From Nageia nagi (taxonomy: Eukaryota > Pinophyta): a DNA stretch of 64,000 nucleotides. A program made the translations under genes and the position numbers. Below are positions 46,955 through 59,169 of the stretch, in pieces. The notes below the pieces were generated by a model, which saw nothing but the letters and a program-made list of their open reading frames with translations, ran no database searches and was not told where the DNA came from. Position 1 is the stretch's first letter, and the number at the start of each line of letters is the position of its first letter. The DNA is taken from positions 15,066,001 through 15,130,000 of the forward strand of contig JBITNC010000001.1 in assembly GCA_050084985.1 (NCBI GenBank). The letters are read 5' to 3'.

Positions 46955-48215
46955 TTAGCAACCTTTGAAGAAGCTCAACATTCTGAATGACCAGTGGAAT
47001 ATGTAAGAAAAGATATCCCAGTTGTCCTACCACCTTGACTTGTGGAAAGTGCAGTACCAATGATAACTCAAGATAGAATTGAAGGATTGTAGTAATAAGT
47101 CAAGACAATAGCTAAGTGTCAAGGGTTAGCTACTTAACAAAATGAAGACAACAAACCCTTGTGCATGAGAATCAGAAATATGATATTACTCTCTAGCAAA
47201 GAGTTCAAATTCATAAAATTTGATGATACTACTGATCCTTATCTTCATGTATGTGTTATTTTTGATGAAGTATCTTTAGTCAGTTTAGATAAGGACTTGC
47301 ATGCCAAGTTATTTTTTTATCTCTAAAAGGAGAAGCTTAAGAATGGTTCAACAAATTACCACATGCTAGTATTACTAATTTTTCACAATTAAAGGTTGTA
47401 TTTTGTTGTGGACACTAAAAAATGATCCTTCTTCTGACAAATGAAGGAAGAATGAAAAAATTAAATTAAATTAAAAAGTTTACTATAGTTTGCCAAATGC
47501 TAGCATGCGACAACTGGATGCTAGTGACTCATACCAATCACCTGCATCTGGTACCTAGATGATGATGATTATGAAGTTGGTAAAAGAAAAATAAAAATGA
47601 AAACACCTAAAGTGTATTGGAAAGAAATCAAAGGATAACGAATGACTCATCACCTATCTCATGCATCCCCACTTTGAATAACAACCATGAGAAAGATGGA
47701 TAGGCTTTTTTATCCAAATTTTTGTCTAAAAATTGAAAATTTTGCTTGTTTCAAAAATCTATAAATAAAGCCTTCAACCATGAAGCAAAGGGATCTATTT
47801 TGAATGTAAAGTTACTTTATCAAAACATATCTAGGTTTTTATTGAGTTAGATGCATTATTATTTTATATTTTACATGCTTATTTATGCTCTCTTTATGCT
47901 AATTTTATGATATGAATGTGTATATTTGATGTATTTTTTATTTGCATGTGTGCAGGGTCAATAGGTATGAGGTAGTTGAACTGATCAGAGAAAGTCCTAA
48001 AGAGTTGAAGAGAATAAAGAGATCTAGATTCCTTTTTACAAGTTTCAAAAAATAATATTTGAAGCTTGCAGACACCAAAATTAGGCCTACAACAACCTTA
48101 ACATTATTTTGTAAAAAATCCCTTTTACAAGGTAATAAATCAAAATAGATTTATTATTTGTAATCATTTTGAGGTCTACTCAAGAGAAATAAAGAAAAAT
48201 TTTGGTTGTAACATG
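46955..48215 (+). repeat. Dispersed gag-like retroelement segment, copy B
   Basis: Homologue of 18100-19370. Its plus strand reads, with stops, LATFEEAQHSE, then FKFIKFDDTTDPYLHVCV and VSLVSLDKDLHAKLFFYL, reminiscent of the start of Ty3 gag. The last third is non-coding. Confidence 0.7.
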
Positions 48216-49926
48216 CCTTATCTTGTTTGAGGGTCCCTTGTATGCAAAAAACATCAATGAGAAGACTCAAGTGATTATTTCTCTATTTTTATGTGCATTT
48301 TTGTGGTTTTGTATCATGTGGTAGTGAAATTGATTTCATTTTTATGTTCTATGTTTTTTGAGGGTTGAGTTGTAGAAACATTGATGATTAAGTATCAAAA
48401 GCCAATGATTGGATTAAAATGCTAGTGACTCTATCAAAATGTCAATGATTTTTAGAAGAAGGTTGAATTTTTTATTCTCATCAATTTTGCAAGTGTAGCT
48501 TAGGAATTAAGACTGAAGATTAGAAATGAACATCTTATTTATGATCCCTATGCTCAGAATGAATATAGGGGATGGTATTGAATATCACTAATAACATGCA
48601 TTATTTTATGTGTTTATTAAGTCTCTAAAATTTATTTATTTTCTCTCTCTTTGGGAAGGGATTGTACAAATAAATAAACTCACTCACTTAACATTTTTCT
48701 ATCCTATCCACCTATGCTCTCCCTTTGTGTTGAAAAATGATTTGAGGTGACCAGAATCGATGTGATAGAAAAAGGGTAAATTAACCTTTTGTTTTTTCAC
48801 TTTATCATATTAAAACGGTAAATGAATTTACACTAAGTTACTTCCACACTTGGAAAGAGTAATTAATCATCATTAAATTTGGAATGAACATAAGGTGAAT
48901 TTACTGGGTTTAAGGTAGATTAAGATACACTAAATTGGCTAATGAATATGGTTGTTATCCTTTACACATTAATACTCTTACTTGTATGCCTTACCAAGTT
49001 GAGAGGTGATCAAAGGATTATGACTTGTAATGAGGGGAAATAAACTTGCATTAAAGGTAATTTACTCATATTAATGACTTCTTACTAGTCTGCCTTACCA
49101 CATTGAGAGGTGATCGAAGGATTTTGACTCCTAAGAAGAGGTAATAAATTATATTTTAGCATTTTCTTTTGTTAATGAATCACATTAAAAGGTAATAAAT
49201 CTCATGGGTATCTAGATTAACTTGTACATTAATTAAAATATTATTTGAATCACATTCAAAAGATTTAATTGATGTGTGTGATTGGGAGGGTTAGAAATTG
49301 CACTCATTAGTATTTTATTTTGATTAAATGCATGATCATGAAACCTTTTAAAAAATGAACATCAATGAGTTGGAGGTCATTACTAACCATTGATCCTTAT
49401 TCTCTCATACTCTCACCATTAAAATATAATAATCCCTAGAGCCAAAACATGGAGATGAACATCGAGTTAATATGTTAGAATTTGTTACTTACCATGAAAT
49501 AACTATAAAAAGGGATCATTCTTGGATTTTATCACTAAGATATTTCTCAATGGCATTCCCTTAGCCCCATTGCACTAAGGGGACCACTTTAAGTACCAAG
49601 CCGTTACTTAGCCCTAGATTGCTTATAAGATTACCAGCCTTCCTTGCTTTAACACTTGATTAGACAAAATAATTTAGGAAAATTAACAAGATTAAAATAT
49701 ATAATTCATATCATTCATATTAAAAATATTAATTTAATATAACAAAAAGCTAGAAAAGATAATCACACCAAAAAGGTGAGTATGCATGTAGGATGTTTGA
49801 GTATATAATTATTTTCTCGTAAACATAAATAAAAAAGATGAAAATATAATTACTATGTTTGATGTTTGCTTTTGTTTACTTATATTTTGGTAGAAAAGAA
49901 AAAGAAAACTAAAAATACAAACAAAA
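48216..49926. other. Non-coding stretch, possibly leader of the downstream Tat-like element
   Basis: AT-rich, no gene. A phrase GCCTTACC.A.TTGAGAGGTGATC.AAGGATT occurs twice, at about 48988 and 49092. A CCATTGCACTAAGGGGACCACTT stretch (49580-49602) lies some 330 bases before the gag-like ATG and could be a decayed primer site. I cannot confirm an LTR here. Confidence 0.4.
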
Positions 49927-50660
49927 AATGAAGAAAATGGTTAATACTCGATCTCAAATGGCTCATCAAGGGCAAGAATTGAACAACAAAAACTATCTAG
50001 AGGAATGAATATGTCATATGTCTAGTAGAAACACTTTGAGAAGAGAAACTCCTTGGGAAATAAATATCAGATATCTAAATCCTATTAATGATGACTTAGA
50101 TAATGTTAGAAAACTTTTAACACAATTAAGAATCCTTCATTCTTCTCATGCCTATAGCCTTCCTCTAAATCTAGATTATTTAGTGAAAGATACACAACCA
50201 ATTGATGATGTAGAAGATATTATGCTAAGAAATATATCCCCTTCACAAACTCATTCAGCTGATACCATACTCTAAAGAGGCCTTTTATACTTAAGTATGA
50301 TCATGTCACACAATATCTATCAGATGGATGTTTTGTTCAATCATATCTAAGAAGAGATGATTATACTCCTTCCACTATCTCTAAGCAAATGGAAGAATTT
50401 GATGATCGAATTACCATACACACAACTACCCCTATGCCAAAATCAAGAGATTATTTTAGAGTTTATAATAATCCTTGTTATGTTTTAAAATCAAATACAC
50501 CAACTCCTTTTTTAATCCATAGAACCCCTAGATAAGGATATGAAGTGAGAAACAACTTTGATATAACAAGGTTAAAATTACAAAGAATACCTCCTTATGC
50601 ACATAGGAAAGAGAATCCAACTCAAAATAAAATACAACACCAACCATAACAACAAATGAA
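49927..50660 (+). pseudogene. gag-like start of second Tat-like element
   Basis: Begins MKKMVNTRSQMAHQGQELN, the kind of TRSQ opening seen in plant gag proteins. An 85-codon open stretch follows at 50018-50275 and then a broken frame to about 50660. I do not see a zinc knuckle, and the protease is not recognisable, so a deletion between gag and RT is likely. Confidence 0.45.
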
Positions 50661-50689
50661 TTTGTATAATCTAGGTGTGCAATAACAAA

Positions 50690-51660
50690 CATAGACAGTT
50701 TGGTTAACTCTAATGCTAGAAATGAAATGCTATCTCTTATGGATGGGTTTTCATGTTATAACCAAATAAAAGTAGCATCAAAATATCAACATAAGATAAC
50801 ATTCACAATGCCTTGGGGAACATTTTGTTATAAGGTAATGCCCTTTGGTCTAAAAAATGTAGGAGCTACTTATCAAAGGTAAATGACATACATTTTTCAT
50901 GATTATATGCATGATATCATTTAAGATTACGTAGATGATGTACTAGCGAAATCCAAAACCAAAGAGGACCATCCAAAGGTACTCATCAAAATATTTGATA
51001 GACTACTAGAATATAGTATTCGATTAAACCCCAAGAAACATGTTTTTGGATTAACTTCAAGAAAAATATTAAGTTTTATTGTCTCTAAAAAAGGAATTGA
51101 AGTAGATCCTAATAAAATAAAAGTAATAGTGAATTTTCCTCCTTCAAATATAAAATAATTACAAAGTTTACAAGGTAAGCTACAAGCTATAAGATGTTTT
51201 ATCTCTCAGTTACCAAATAAGTGTAAATCATTCAATAAATTGTTAAAAAAAGGGATTACATTCTATTGGGGAAATGGATAGCAGGAAGTGTTTAATGAAA
51301 TAAAATGCTATCTTTTATCATCTCTAATTTTAGTTCCACCTAAGGAAGGGGTACCATTCTTGCTATATAAGTCCACTACATAATCAACATTGGGAACTAT
51401 TCTTGCTCAAAAGAACAAAAATAATGAGCAAGCTATCTATTACCTTAGTCAAACCCTAATTGGTTATTAAATCAAATATGTATACTTGGAAAAATTATGC
51501 TTAGCCATGGTTTTCAAAACTAAGAAATTGGGACATTATATGTTAAATCACATTACATACATAATTGCTAAAGCGGATCCTTTGAAATACATGATGAACA
51601 AAACTTGCCAAAATGCAAGAACATCCAAATAGATTATGCATCTAACTAAATTTGGCCTAT
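50690..51660 (+). pseudogene. RT and RNase H of second Tat-like element
   Basis: RT from LMDGFSCYNQIKVASKYQHK and FCYKVMPFGLKNVGATYQR (50730-50882). After a stop come DYVDDVLAKSK with the catalytic YVDD at 50928-50939, then FGLTSRKILSFIVSKKGIEV. The fingers part before motif A is missing. RNase H lies at about 51240-51600 (ITFYWGNG, AIYYLSQTL, VYLEKLCLAMVFKTKKLGHY). Numerous TAA and TAG codons. It is an enzyme relic of reverse transcription. Confidence 0.8.
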
Positions 51661-51699
51661 AATTCATAAGTAAAAATTGATCAAAGGTTAAGCCATAGC

Positions 51700-52190
51700 T
51701 AATTATCTTGTGAAAGCACCATTATTCGATGATAAACCACTCATCATTGAACTACCATATGAACATGTTTTTCAATTAGATGAGATGGAAATCCCTGTTG
51801 ATCCTGAAGAAGATTGGGATATGGTGATATATTTTGATGGATCAAGATGTGAAAAAGTAGAGGTGCTAGTGTTGTATTTGTCACACCTCAAGGGGTTCCT
51901 ATACCTTATTCCTTCAAACTTAATTTTCCATGAACAAATAACAATGTTGAGTATGAAGCCCTAATATTAGCTATAAAAACAACTATGAAATTAAAACTAA
52001 AAAGGGTTAAATTCATTGATGATTCATTGCTAATTGTAAACTAGGTTAAAGGATTTTTTCAATGTAACCTCTACTGAAAAAGAACAAAAACTTGGTAGAT
52101 AAGCTACTACTATCATTTGAAAAATATGATTTATAAGAAACACCAACGTCAACCAATAGGTTCACTAATTCTATGGCTTCAATCAGATCA
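51700..52190 (+). pseudogene. Archaeal-type RNase H of second Tat-like element, after RNase H
   Basis: DMVIYFDGSRCEK (first Asp), then in a shifted frame NNVEYEALILAIKTTMKLKL (Glu), and FIDDSLLIVNQVKGFF (Asp). These are the same landmarks as in element 1 at 7595-8080. Here the domain lies between the RT-linked RNase H and integrase, the arrangement commonly described for Tat elements. Confidence 0.75.
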
Positions 52191-53007
52191 TTGATACTTG
52201 AAAAACCCCCAACAACAAATCATTCACATTAAGATTATTCAAATTACTCAATCCTTATTGAACATAGTTGGAGTAGAACATGTAGTTCTTGATATTATAA
52301 TGGAAGGCACAAATTTATGGCATATACAATTGGCAAAATTTCTAAGAGATGGAATCTTACCTATTAATCTAACAAAATCAGCTAGGAAAGCATCTAAATT
52401 AAAATCTTCTCATTTTTGTATACTAAGGGATGTATTATATCATAGAGGTTTTGATAGGATATTTCTTAGAGGTTTAGAATGGGTGGGTTCACAAATTACA
52501 ATCTTATGCGCACATGATGAAATATGCAGGGGACATTTTAGTGGCCTTGCAATAATGAAATAACTAATGCGTATGGGATATTATTGGCCCATCATGGAGC
52601 ATGATTACATATAATATGTTAAGAAATGTGTTAAGTGCCAACAACATTCCAATTTATTTAATCAAGCATTACAACCCCTGCAATTATTATGGTCATGTTC
52701 AAGATGGGAATTGGATTTGATAGGCCAAATATCTCCTATTTCTTTAGGAGGTCATAAATTTATAATAATAGCCATATAATACTTTACAAAATGGGTTGAA
52801 GCTATTCCTATGATCTTGATGAAAGGACCCAAGATAGAAAAATTCATAAAGCATCATATCATTTGTCATTTTGGGATTCCTACTCAAATTATCACCAACA
52901 ACAGAAAGAATTTCAAAAACAAAGAAGTATTAGCTTTATGCAAAGACTATCACATTCAAATTAGTTTTTCAATGCCATATTATCCCTAAGGGAATGGAAA
53001 AGCTAAG

Positions 53008-54397
53008 GCTACTGTAGATTCCTCCATAATAAATCCTTGAAGTAAAGCCACGGTGTACTCTACCTGCCCCTACGGATTCATTCGAAGATCTCCGGGAGTT
53101 TTTTCCGGAGCAGATAAAGCAGCCCGGAGTCAGAGTAAAGTTTTCCGGAATAAAGTGGAGACGTGCGGAGGATAAGATGATTATTTTTTGGGGTGAAAAC
53201 CAAGTTCCGGAAAAGATAAAGTCAGCATAAGTTCTCCGGGAAACAAAGCATTCCGGAGAAATGAAATAATGACGTCACGGGGAAACAACGTTCACATTTT
53301 GAATGGAACCGGAGTCCGGAGGAGATGACGTCAACAGGTAGCGACTTAGTATCCGGAGCCATAAAGGAAAATATTCCGGAGGGTAGAAAAATGACGTCAC
53401 AGGCGAAACGACGTTCACATTTTGAATAAGAACCGGAGCCCGGAATGGATGACATCATCAAGGAGTAATTTAGTGTCCGGAGCCAGTGAATGAAGAAGTC
53501 CGGAGATTCAAGGCTGACGTCAGGCGAAGGGGAAAGAAACAAGATTAATATTGGTGAATGAAACCGAGTCCCGGAGGAAAATAGGCCCGCAAAGAAAGAT
53601 TGAAGAGCCTGAGCCATAGAATTAAGAAATCCTGAAAGAGAGTAAGTCTGCAAGATGCCTGAGTACAATCATCAGGGAACCGAATCGTCGGCGATCTGCC
53701 CAATTTTGTAACAGCCGGCCAAGTGTCATATGTAGGTGATATCAGTTCAAGAAGGCCAGAATCTTGCGGCCGTTTTGTAAACGTTTCTATTCTGTAATTT
53801 TGTAACTGTTATTAACACAGTATAAATATATGAAAATAAAGAGAAACTAGGGTCGGAAGCCTAGTATTGCCCTTTTCATTTGTTCTCGAAGACCTGTAGC
53901 TTCAGTCCGGTACTATGAAACCATCTTGACCTTTCTTGTCTAGCACTCGTAATTGTTATTCTTAATTTGGTTACATTGTGGCAGCTTAGCTTGTTTCCTG
54001 AGTAATAGTTGCGGGTTGCTAGTATAACTGTGTCTGCTACATGGTAGAGTAGAAGCTGGGGAGCTATTCAGAGAGTGAGAACTTGTTCTGTGGCTGCGAC
54101 ACTAGATTCAGGCCAAGGTTTCGCACACTGCGAAAGCCCGCGCTGAACTAGTGATCTACCCCTTTGCTTTCTCTCTCGTTACCCTATCCTTTTACTTCCT
54201 TTCTTGTTACCCTATCCTTTTGCTTAAATCTCTCGCTCCCTACTCTTTTTATCTCTTTCCTGTTACCTTTTCTCTGCCCAATGGATAAGGAACCGGCCTT
54301 CTCCGGAGATCAGGCTGCGTCCTACAGTCTGTTCGTGAACTACTTTGGTTAAGATTGTTCCAGGCGCACATATTACACAATCTCAATCAACAGCTAC
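53008..54397 (+). mobile_element. Solo LTR of the Tat-like family, with target duplication
   Basis: LTR 53013-54392 (1380 bp, TGTAGATTCC to AATCAACA) flanked by GCTAC at 53008-53012 and 54393-54397. It aligns with the LTR of the element at 1-12162 in opposite orientation, with the same edges. No internal sequence remains, so the usual unequal LTR exchange has removed it. It still has many CpG sites: four intact TGACGTCA (53270, 53326, 53392, 53515) and over ten CCGGA words. That makes it a good view of the undecayed family sequence. Open frames at 53222-53668 and 54164-54352 are not genes. Confidence 0.93.
53821..53832 (+). promoter_or_regulatory. TATA box of the solo LTR
   Basis: TATAAATATATG followed about 30 bases later by the conserved GGGTCGGAAGCC block. 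The homologous minus-strand site in the other LTR is near 11150-11166. Confidence 0.6.
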
Positions 54398-54955
54398 AAA
54401 CAAAATCATTTGTAGTTTACTACTTAAAATAGTTGATAATTCTCATAGATATTGGCATGAAAGAATTTCACATGCTTTATGGCCTTATCACACTAGCATT
54501 TGAACTCCTACTAGGACAACCCCATTTTCTTTAGTATTTGGAGCAGAAGCAATGTTACCCTTAGATATAGAAATCCCATATCTATGAATTGCTTTACAAG
54601 ATTATATCATATATGAATCAAATTGTCAAACAAGATTAGATCAATGTTTGCTTTTGGAAGAGAGAAGAGTTAATGCATTAGAACACATGCGTACTTATCA
54701 AAGTCGCATTAAATGAGATTTTGATAAAAGAGTTAAAATTCATGAATTTAATATAGGAGATCTAGTATTAAATGAAAACCAACAAAATTCATGAATGGAG
54801 AGGCAACTTCAAGACAAATTCACTCCTAACTAGTTAAGGCCTTACATGGTTAAGAGAAAATTTGGATCAGGAGTGTATCACTTAGCTGACTTAGAAGGTA
54901 ATGAAGAGCACAAACTAATAAATATCACATATCTTCATCCCTTTTATAGTTAGAA

Positions 54956-57520
54956 TTAATTAATTTATTTATGTATATATTTTAAATATTTAGATAAAAA
55001 ATAATAAAAGACTTACAAAGAACTGATAAGGATGAATGAATTTAACATATGATGATTAAAAGAATCAAGAGTGGTCATGTGCCATTGAAAAGAAAAGGAA
55101 TAAGGTAAGAACCTTGGTTTGAAAAATCTAGATATTTGGGAGATAGAACCATATCCAAACTCATTAAGTTCACTTTCCCATGAGCACAAAATGTTGTTTG
55201 ATTACCCACTAATATACAGAGGGACCTAGCCTTGCATCATTATCTAGGTACCTTTGATGGTTGGAAGATTTGTGTTAAAGGATAAAATCTTGAAATTTAC
55301 TTAGATAGGGCCATGTACTTCCAAGGTTTTTATAATTATTATGATCAAGTACAAAAAATAAATTTATATGCTTATATTGGCCTATTGCAGCACCTAAGCT
55401 TATTCTTGAGTGTACTTTTAATGATCAGGTTCTAGATGTTGCATCCCAAGATCCATAAAGCTTACATCCAATCATGAATTGGATGAATCATATCATAAGA
55501 GATTTGTGCCATCAAAAGTTAATATATGAATTTTCTCCTTCATTTGTACCCAAACATAAGAAATAAAAAAGAGTTAAAAGAAATATTAATAGACAATTTT
55601 CTTGTATAAGGTCAAGATTCATATCCCCCTCATCTTATGATTACCCTAAAAAAATAGTGATAAAAAGGTTAGAAATTCCTAAACAATAATATGTTCAGCT
55701 AGATTTCATTTGTCAAAATTTCATAGATATATATAAAGGATATGTTTATATGCAATTACTTTGAAAAACTCCTTACATACTTATGGCATATTTTCTTGAC
55801 TTACCTAAAGAAGTGCAATTATAGATAACCATGAAATTGTTTGAAATTTATGCATCAAATGCATGAGAAGTAAAAATAAATGGTTTAAAGATTGCAATTG
55901 AAATAAAATCACAAGAAATGTGGATGGAACAAGAATCGAAAATGAGTTTCAATCTACATTAGCCTTATGATAAAGCCAAAATTGTGATAGATTACATTGA
56001 AGATGTTCATATTGAATTTATGGGTTACCCTCTTATTTTAACCTTAGTTATTTCTAATCAAACATTTTCATACTTTGTACATAATTCCCAAAATATGAGA
56101 TTATATATGATTATAATTTAGTTTTTACTAATAGTTGTTGTACAAATAATCCATTGAATGAGAAAATACGATTTGAATGAATCAATCAACGTCTAAATGA
56201 AAGAAAACAAATCAAAGATCTTGGAAAAGTATAATATTTCCATATCCTTGATAATAAAAGTTTTGGTATTTATATAAGGAACCTCATTCTATACTTTCTA
56301 TCATGGACTTCTCCATTACTATCGATTCCATTACCTTCTGTTTCACTACATCCTACATATATACCTTCCTTCTTGATAATTTTTGAGCTACATACTGAAG
56401 CTTCAACTTTAGCCATAGAGCTTAAGAGGGTCATTAGGAAGTTTAAACCTAAATCACTAATCCTACCACTCATTTCATATCCCATTTTCTTCCAACCATA
56501 TATTCTATGATAGGGTCCTATTTACCTTTGATTACAACCTCCTTACTATTACTTTTTGGATCATGGATGTTGGTTCATTAGTAAGAAAAATATTTATCAA
56601 TGTCACTCAAGGGTTGTAAATCATATTCCATTATAAAAGACCATAAAAATAAAATAAAAACATTGAAAAATTTAAAAATAAAATAAAAATTTATTTCATC
56701 TACATATGTGTGTGTTGTTAATATTGCTTGATCTTTGCATGCCTATCAATTATTTTCATGGAAATAAAATATTTATATATGTTGTGTCTTTAGAAAACAT
56801 TATGAAACTTCTAAAATTTGCATATGATATTGCAAGTGGTTGATTTCATTCTAAAGTGCAAACATCATGAGTCATCCTCATTGCATTTATAAACCCACCA
56901 ATCAAGAGGTGTTCTATTCATATCATATTCCACCTACTCCTTGGGAATTATATTTGCTTTACATCTCACATTCACCATGTGCATTCCTAAGTGATCATGT
57001 AGAGAGTCATGTTCAGTTACTGGATATAGGTACAAACCATTTTTATGAGTTACTTGATAGTGTTTAGCATAAGATTTTACATATGATGGTATTATCGAGT
57101 CTATTAGATTGATTTGATTATGCTTACAACATTCTATAATATTCCTTTTGGGTGGATCTTTATCTTGATCATAAACCATGTTAGGGAACTTGCATGATTT
57201 GTAACATACCTGATGAAGATTTTCTCCAAAATCTCATCTACCTACTTTCTCAACCATATTTTGTATGGAGGATTATGATTAATGCCCATGTCAAACATCC
57301 TTAGGAATATTTTGATGAGCTCACCATGGCCCATATAATATATATAAATGTTTTTTATTAGGACTTCATGTTTTCTATGACTATCACTCACCATGCCACA
57401 CATTGGACTGTTGACCATACCATTCGTACTCATTGTCATTTTTTCCCAATCTCCCATAATGATCTACTTGAAACCCTCACTCGACTTGGAATCCATCCTA
57501 TATAGGTAGACGCTGACTAA
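54956..57520 (+). pseudogene. Coding-like region downstream of the second Tat-like integrase
   Basis: Plus-strand frames with only scattered stops persist well past integrase. Examples are 55690-56060 (DLPKEVQL, KINGLKIAIEIKSQEMWMEQ, KAKIVIDYIEDVHIEF), 56281-56512 (STLAIELKRVIRKFKPKSL) and 56867-57515 (GTCMICNIPDEDFLQNLIYL, HATHWTVDHTIRTHCHFFP). They may be pieces of an additional frame like that of element 1, but I find no shared wording between the two and no known family. The boundary of the element is not found. Confidence 0.35.
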
Positions 57521-59169
57521 AAAAAAAATCCAACCAAGTAATAAAAAATAAAAAAATTGTATATTTAATATATACAATCAAAAAATTATTTTTGAAGCAT
57601 CTTGGCTATTGTGCTTCCCTATGTGCTTGCATCATACCATTGTGTTCGCTTTGTCTGTTTTTTCCATCATTATGAAACTATTAAATGTAAAGCATGATGA
57701 TCAATGTAACCTACCAAGATAGATATATATACACCTTACACATTCACCCTCATGTTACTCATATATATAGTGATACATATATATAAAGGAGTAGTTTATA
57801 GGTATAATATTCATATCATATTTTGTCAAAACATCTTTCGTAAGGTTTCTGAAACTTTTGATGATAAACAAATATGATCTTGATACATCTTAAGGATGTT
57901 ATGAACTCATACACTTTTACATAATCTAAATATTAAAAATAATAAAAAAATTTATGTTCCTTGGGCATAATTTTGAGTGATTATTTGTCCTATTATTTTG
58001 CTTCATCTTGAACCCAAGAGATAGGATAGAAAGAAAAGATGTACATAAAAAAAGAGGAAAAAAGAGAAAGAAAAAATAAAAGTAGAATTATTGGGTGATT
58101 ATAATATCCTCTATCAGGGCTATGGATGCTTGAATGGCAATAGAGCAAGGCTGTAACATGATCTAGGGGTTAGTCTTCATCGGGGCTATGAATGCTTGTC
58201 TGGTAGTGAGGTATACCTTACGAAGAGGTAAAATGTACAACCTTTGAGATGGACCTCTAGATGTTTCATACAAACGAATCAACTTATATAGTTTATGCTC
58301 TTGAAACATTAAATTAGCAAACATTAAGAGAAGGAAATGAATATAATTGCACACACATGAGTTCATAATAAACTTAAGTGTATCATAACTTTATTTTATA
58401 CCATCCTTAGTAGATGAAATTGAAATAAAAGATCATCTAATGAAGTTAGTGTGAATATATTACTTATTACACTCCTTTATTATATTATACATTCATCTCA
58501 TTCCATAAATCATATATCTCATTACTATTATGATCTTGGTAGGTTATCTGAATGTCATGTTTAACATCTAAATAGTTATACTATCTATTCATATTCACTT
58601 ATCCATATGTATACATTCATACATCTATCCATGTGTGTTCATACCATTTATACCATCCACATATACATACATTATCCCATATGTATAAATAGCCAAGAAA
58701 AATGGAAAATGATGATAGCTAATTTCGTACTACTATAAGTAAAATATTATTCAAAACATACTAGATAACTATAATGATTTAAAGTGAATTAAATAATCAT
58801 ATTATATTAAAACCATTCATTCATCAAAATAGCAAATATTTTGCGATGCAATGTAAACAAATTTATCATCATGATATATAACATGAAAATTAAAATATGA
58901 CCTAAAAATCATTAATCATAATACAACACGTGCTAAATTCATCAAAACCATCATCATAAACATAAGTGCCAAATTATCATCACATGTATATATTAAAATA
59001 TAATCATATAGTGTCCATCACCTAGCCATTAATAAACATCCATCCAATAAAACCCACGATCATGATCACCATGATCAAAAAATAAATATAATATAATATC
59101 CATCAACAAATATAAGTCTAATCACCAATATCATAAGCTCATAACAAAATAACATAACAAGGAGTCATA
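57521..59169. other. AT-rich intergenic DNA, no gene
   Basis: Contains a purine tract at about 58014-58085 that could be a decayed polypurine tract. A phrase GGGCTATG.ATGCTTG occurs twice (about 58117 and 58184). The rest is AT-rich with many stops. Confidence 0.55.

Larger units (their letters stand above)
49927..54955 (+). mobile_element. Second Tat-like Ty3/gypsy coding region, decayed, split by a solo LTR
   Basis: Plus-strand order: short gag remnant, RT, RNase H, archaeal-type RNase H, integrase. The integrase is cut at 53012 by the solo LTR and resumes at 54398. No convincing LTRs of its own were identified. It is older and more broken than element 1: many stops, several shifts. Confidence 0.8.
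52198..54955 (+). pseudogene. Integrase of second Tat-like element, interrupted
   Basis: N-terminal zinc-binding part at about 52440-52660 (LRDVLYHRGFDRIFLRGL, HDEICRGHFSG, CVKCQQHSNLF). Core from 52690: WELDLIGQISPISLGGHKF with the first Asp, FTKWVEAIPM, ITNNRKNFKN where Asp is changed to Asn. It then reaches GNGKAKA at about 53012, where the solo LTR interrupts. After 54398 the frame resumes with TNKIICSLLLKIVDNSHRYW and FSLVFGAEAMLPLDIEIPY, ending with the C-terminal domain to about 54952. Confidence 0.8.

Noticed and set aside
53222-53668. 148-codon open frame on the minus strand
   Set aside because: Lies wholly in the solo LTR, antisense to it; product is low-complexity and follows the repeat units.
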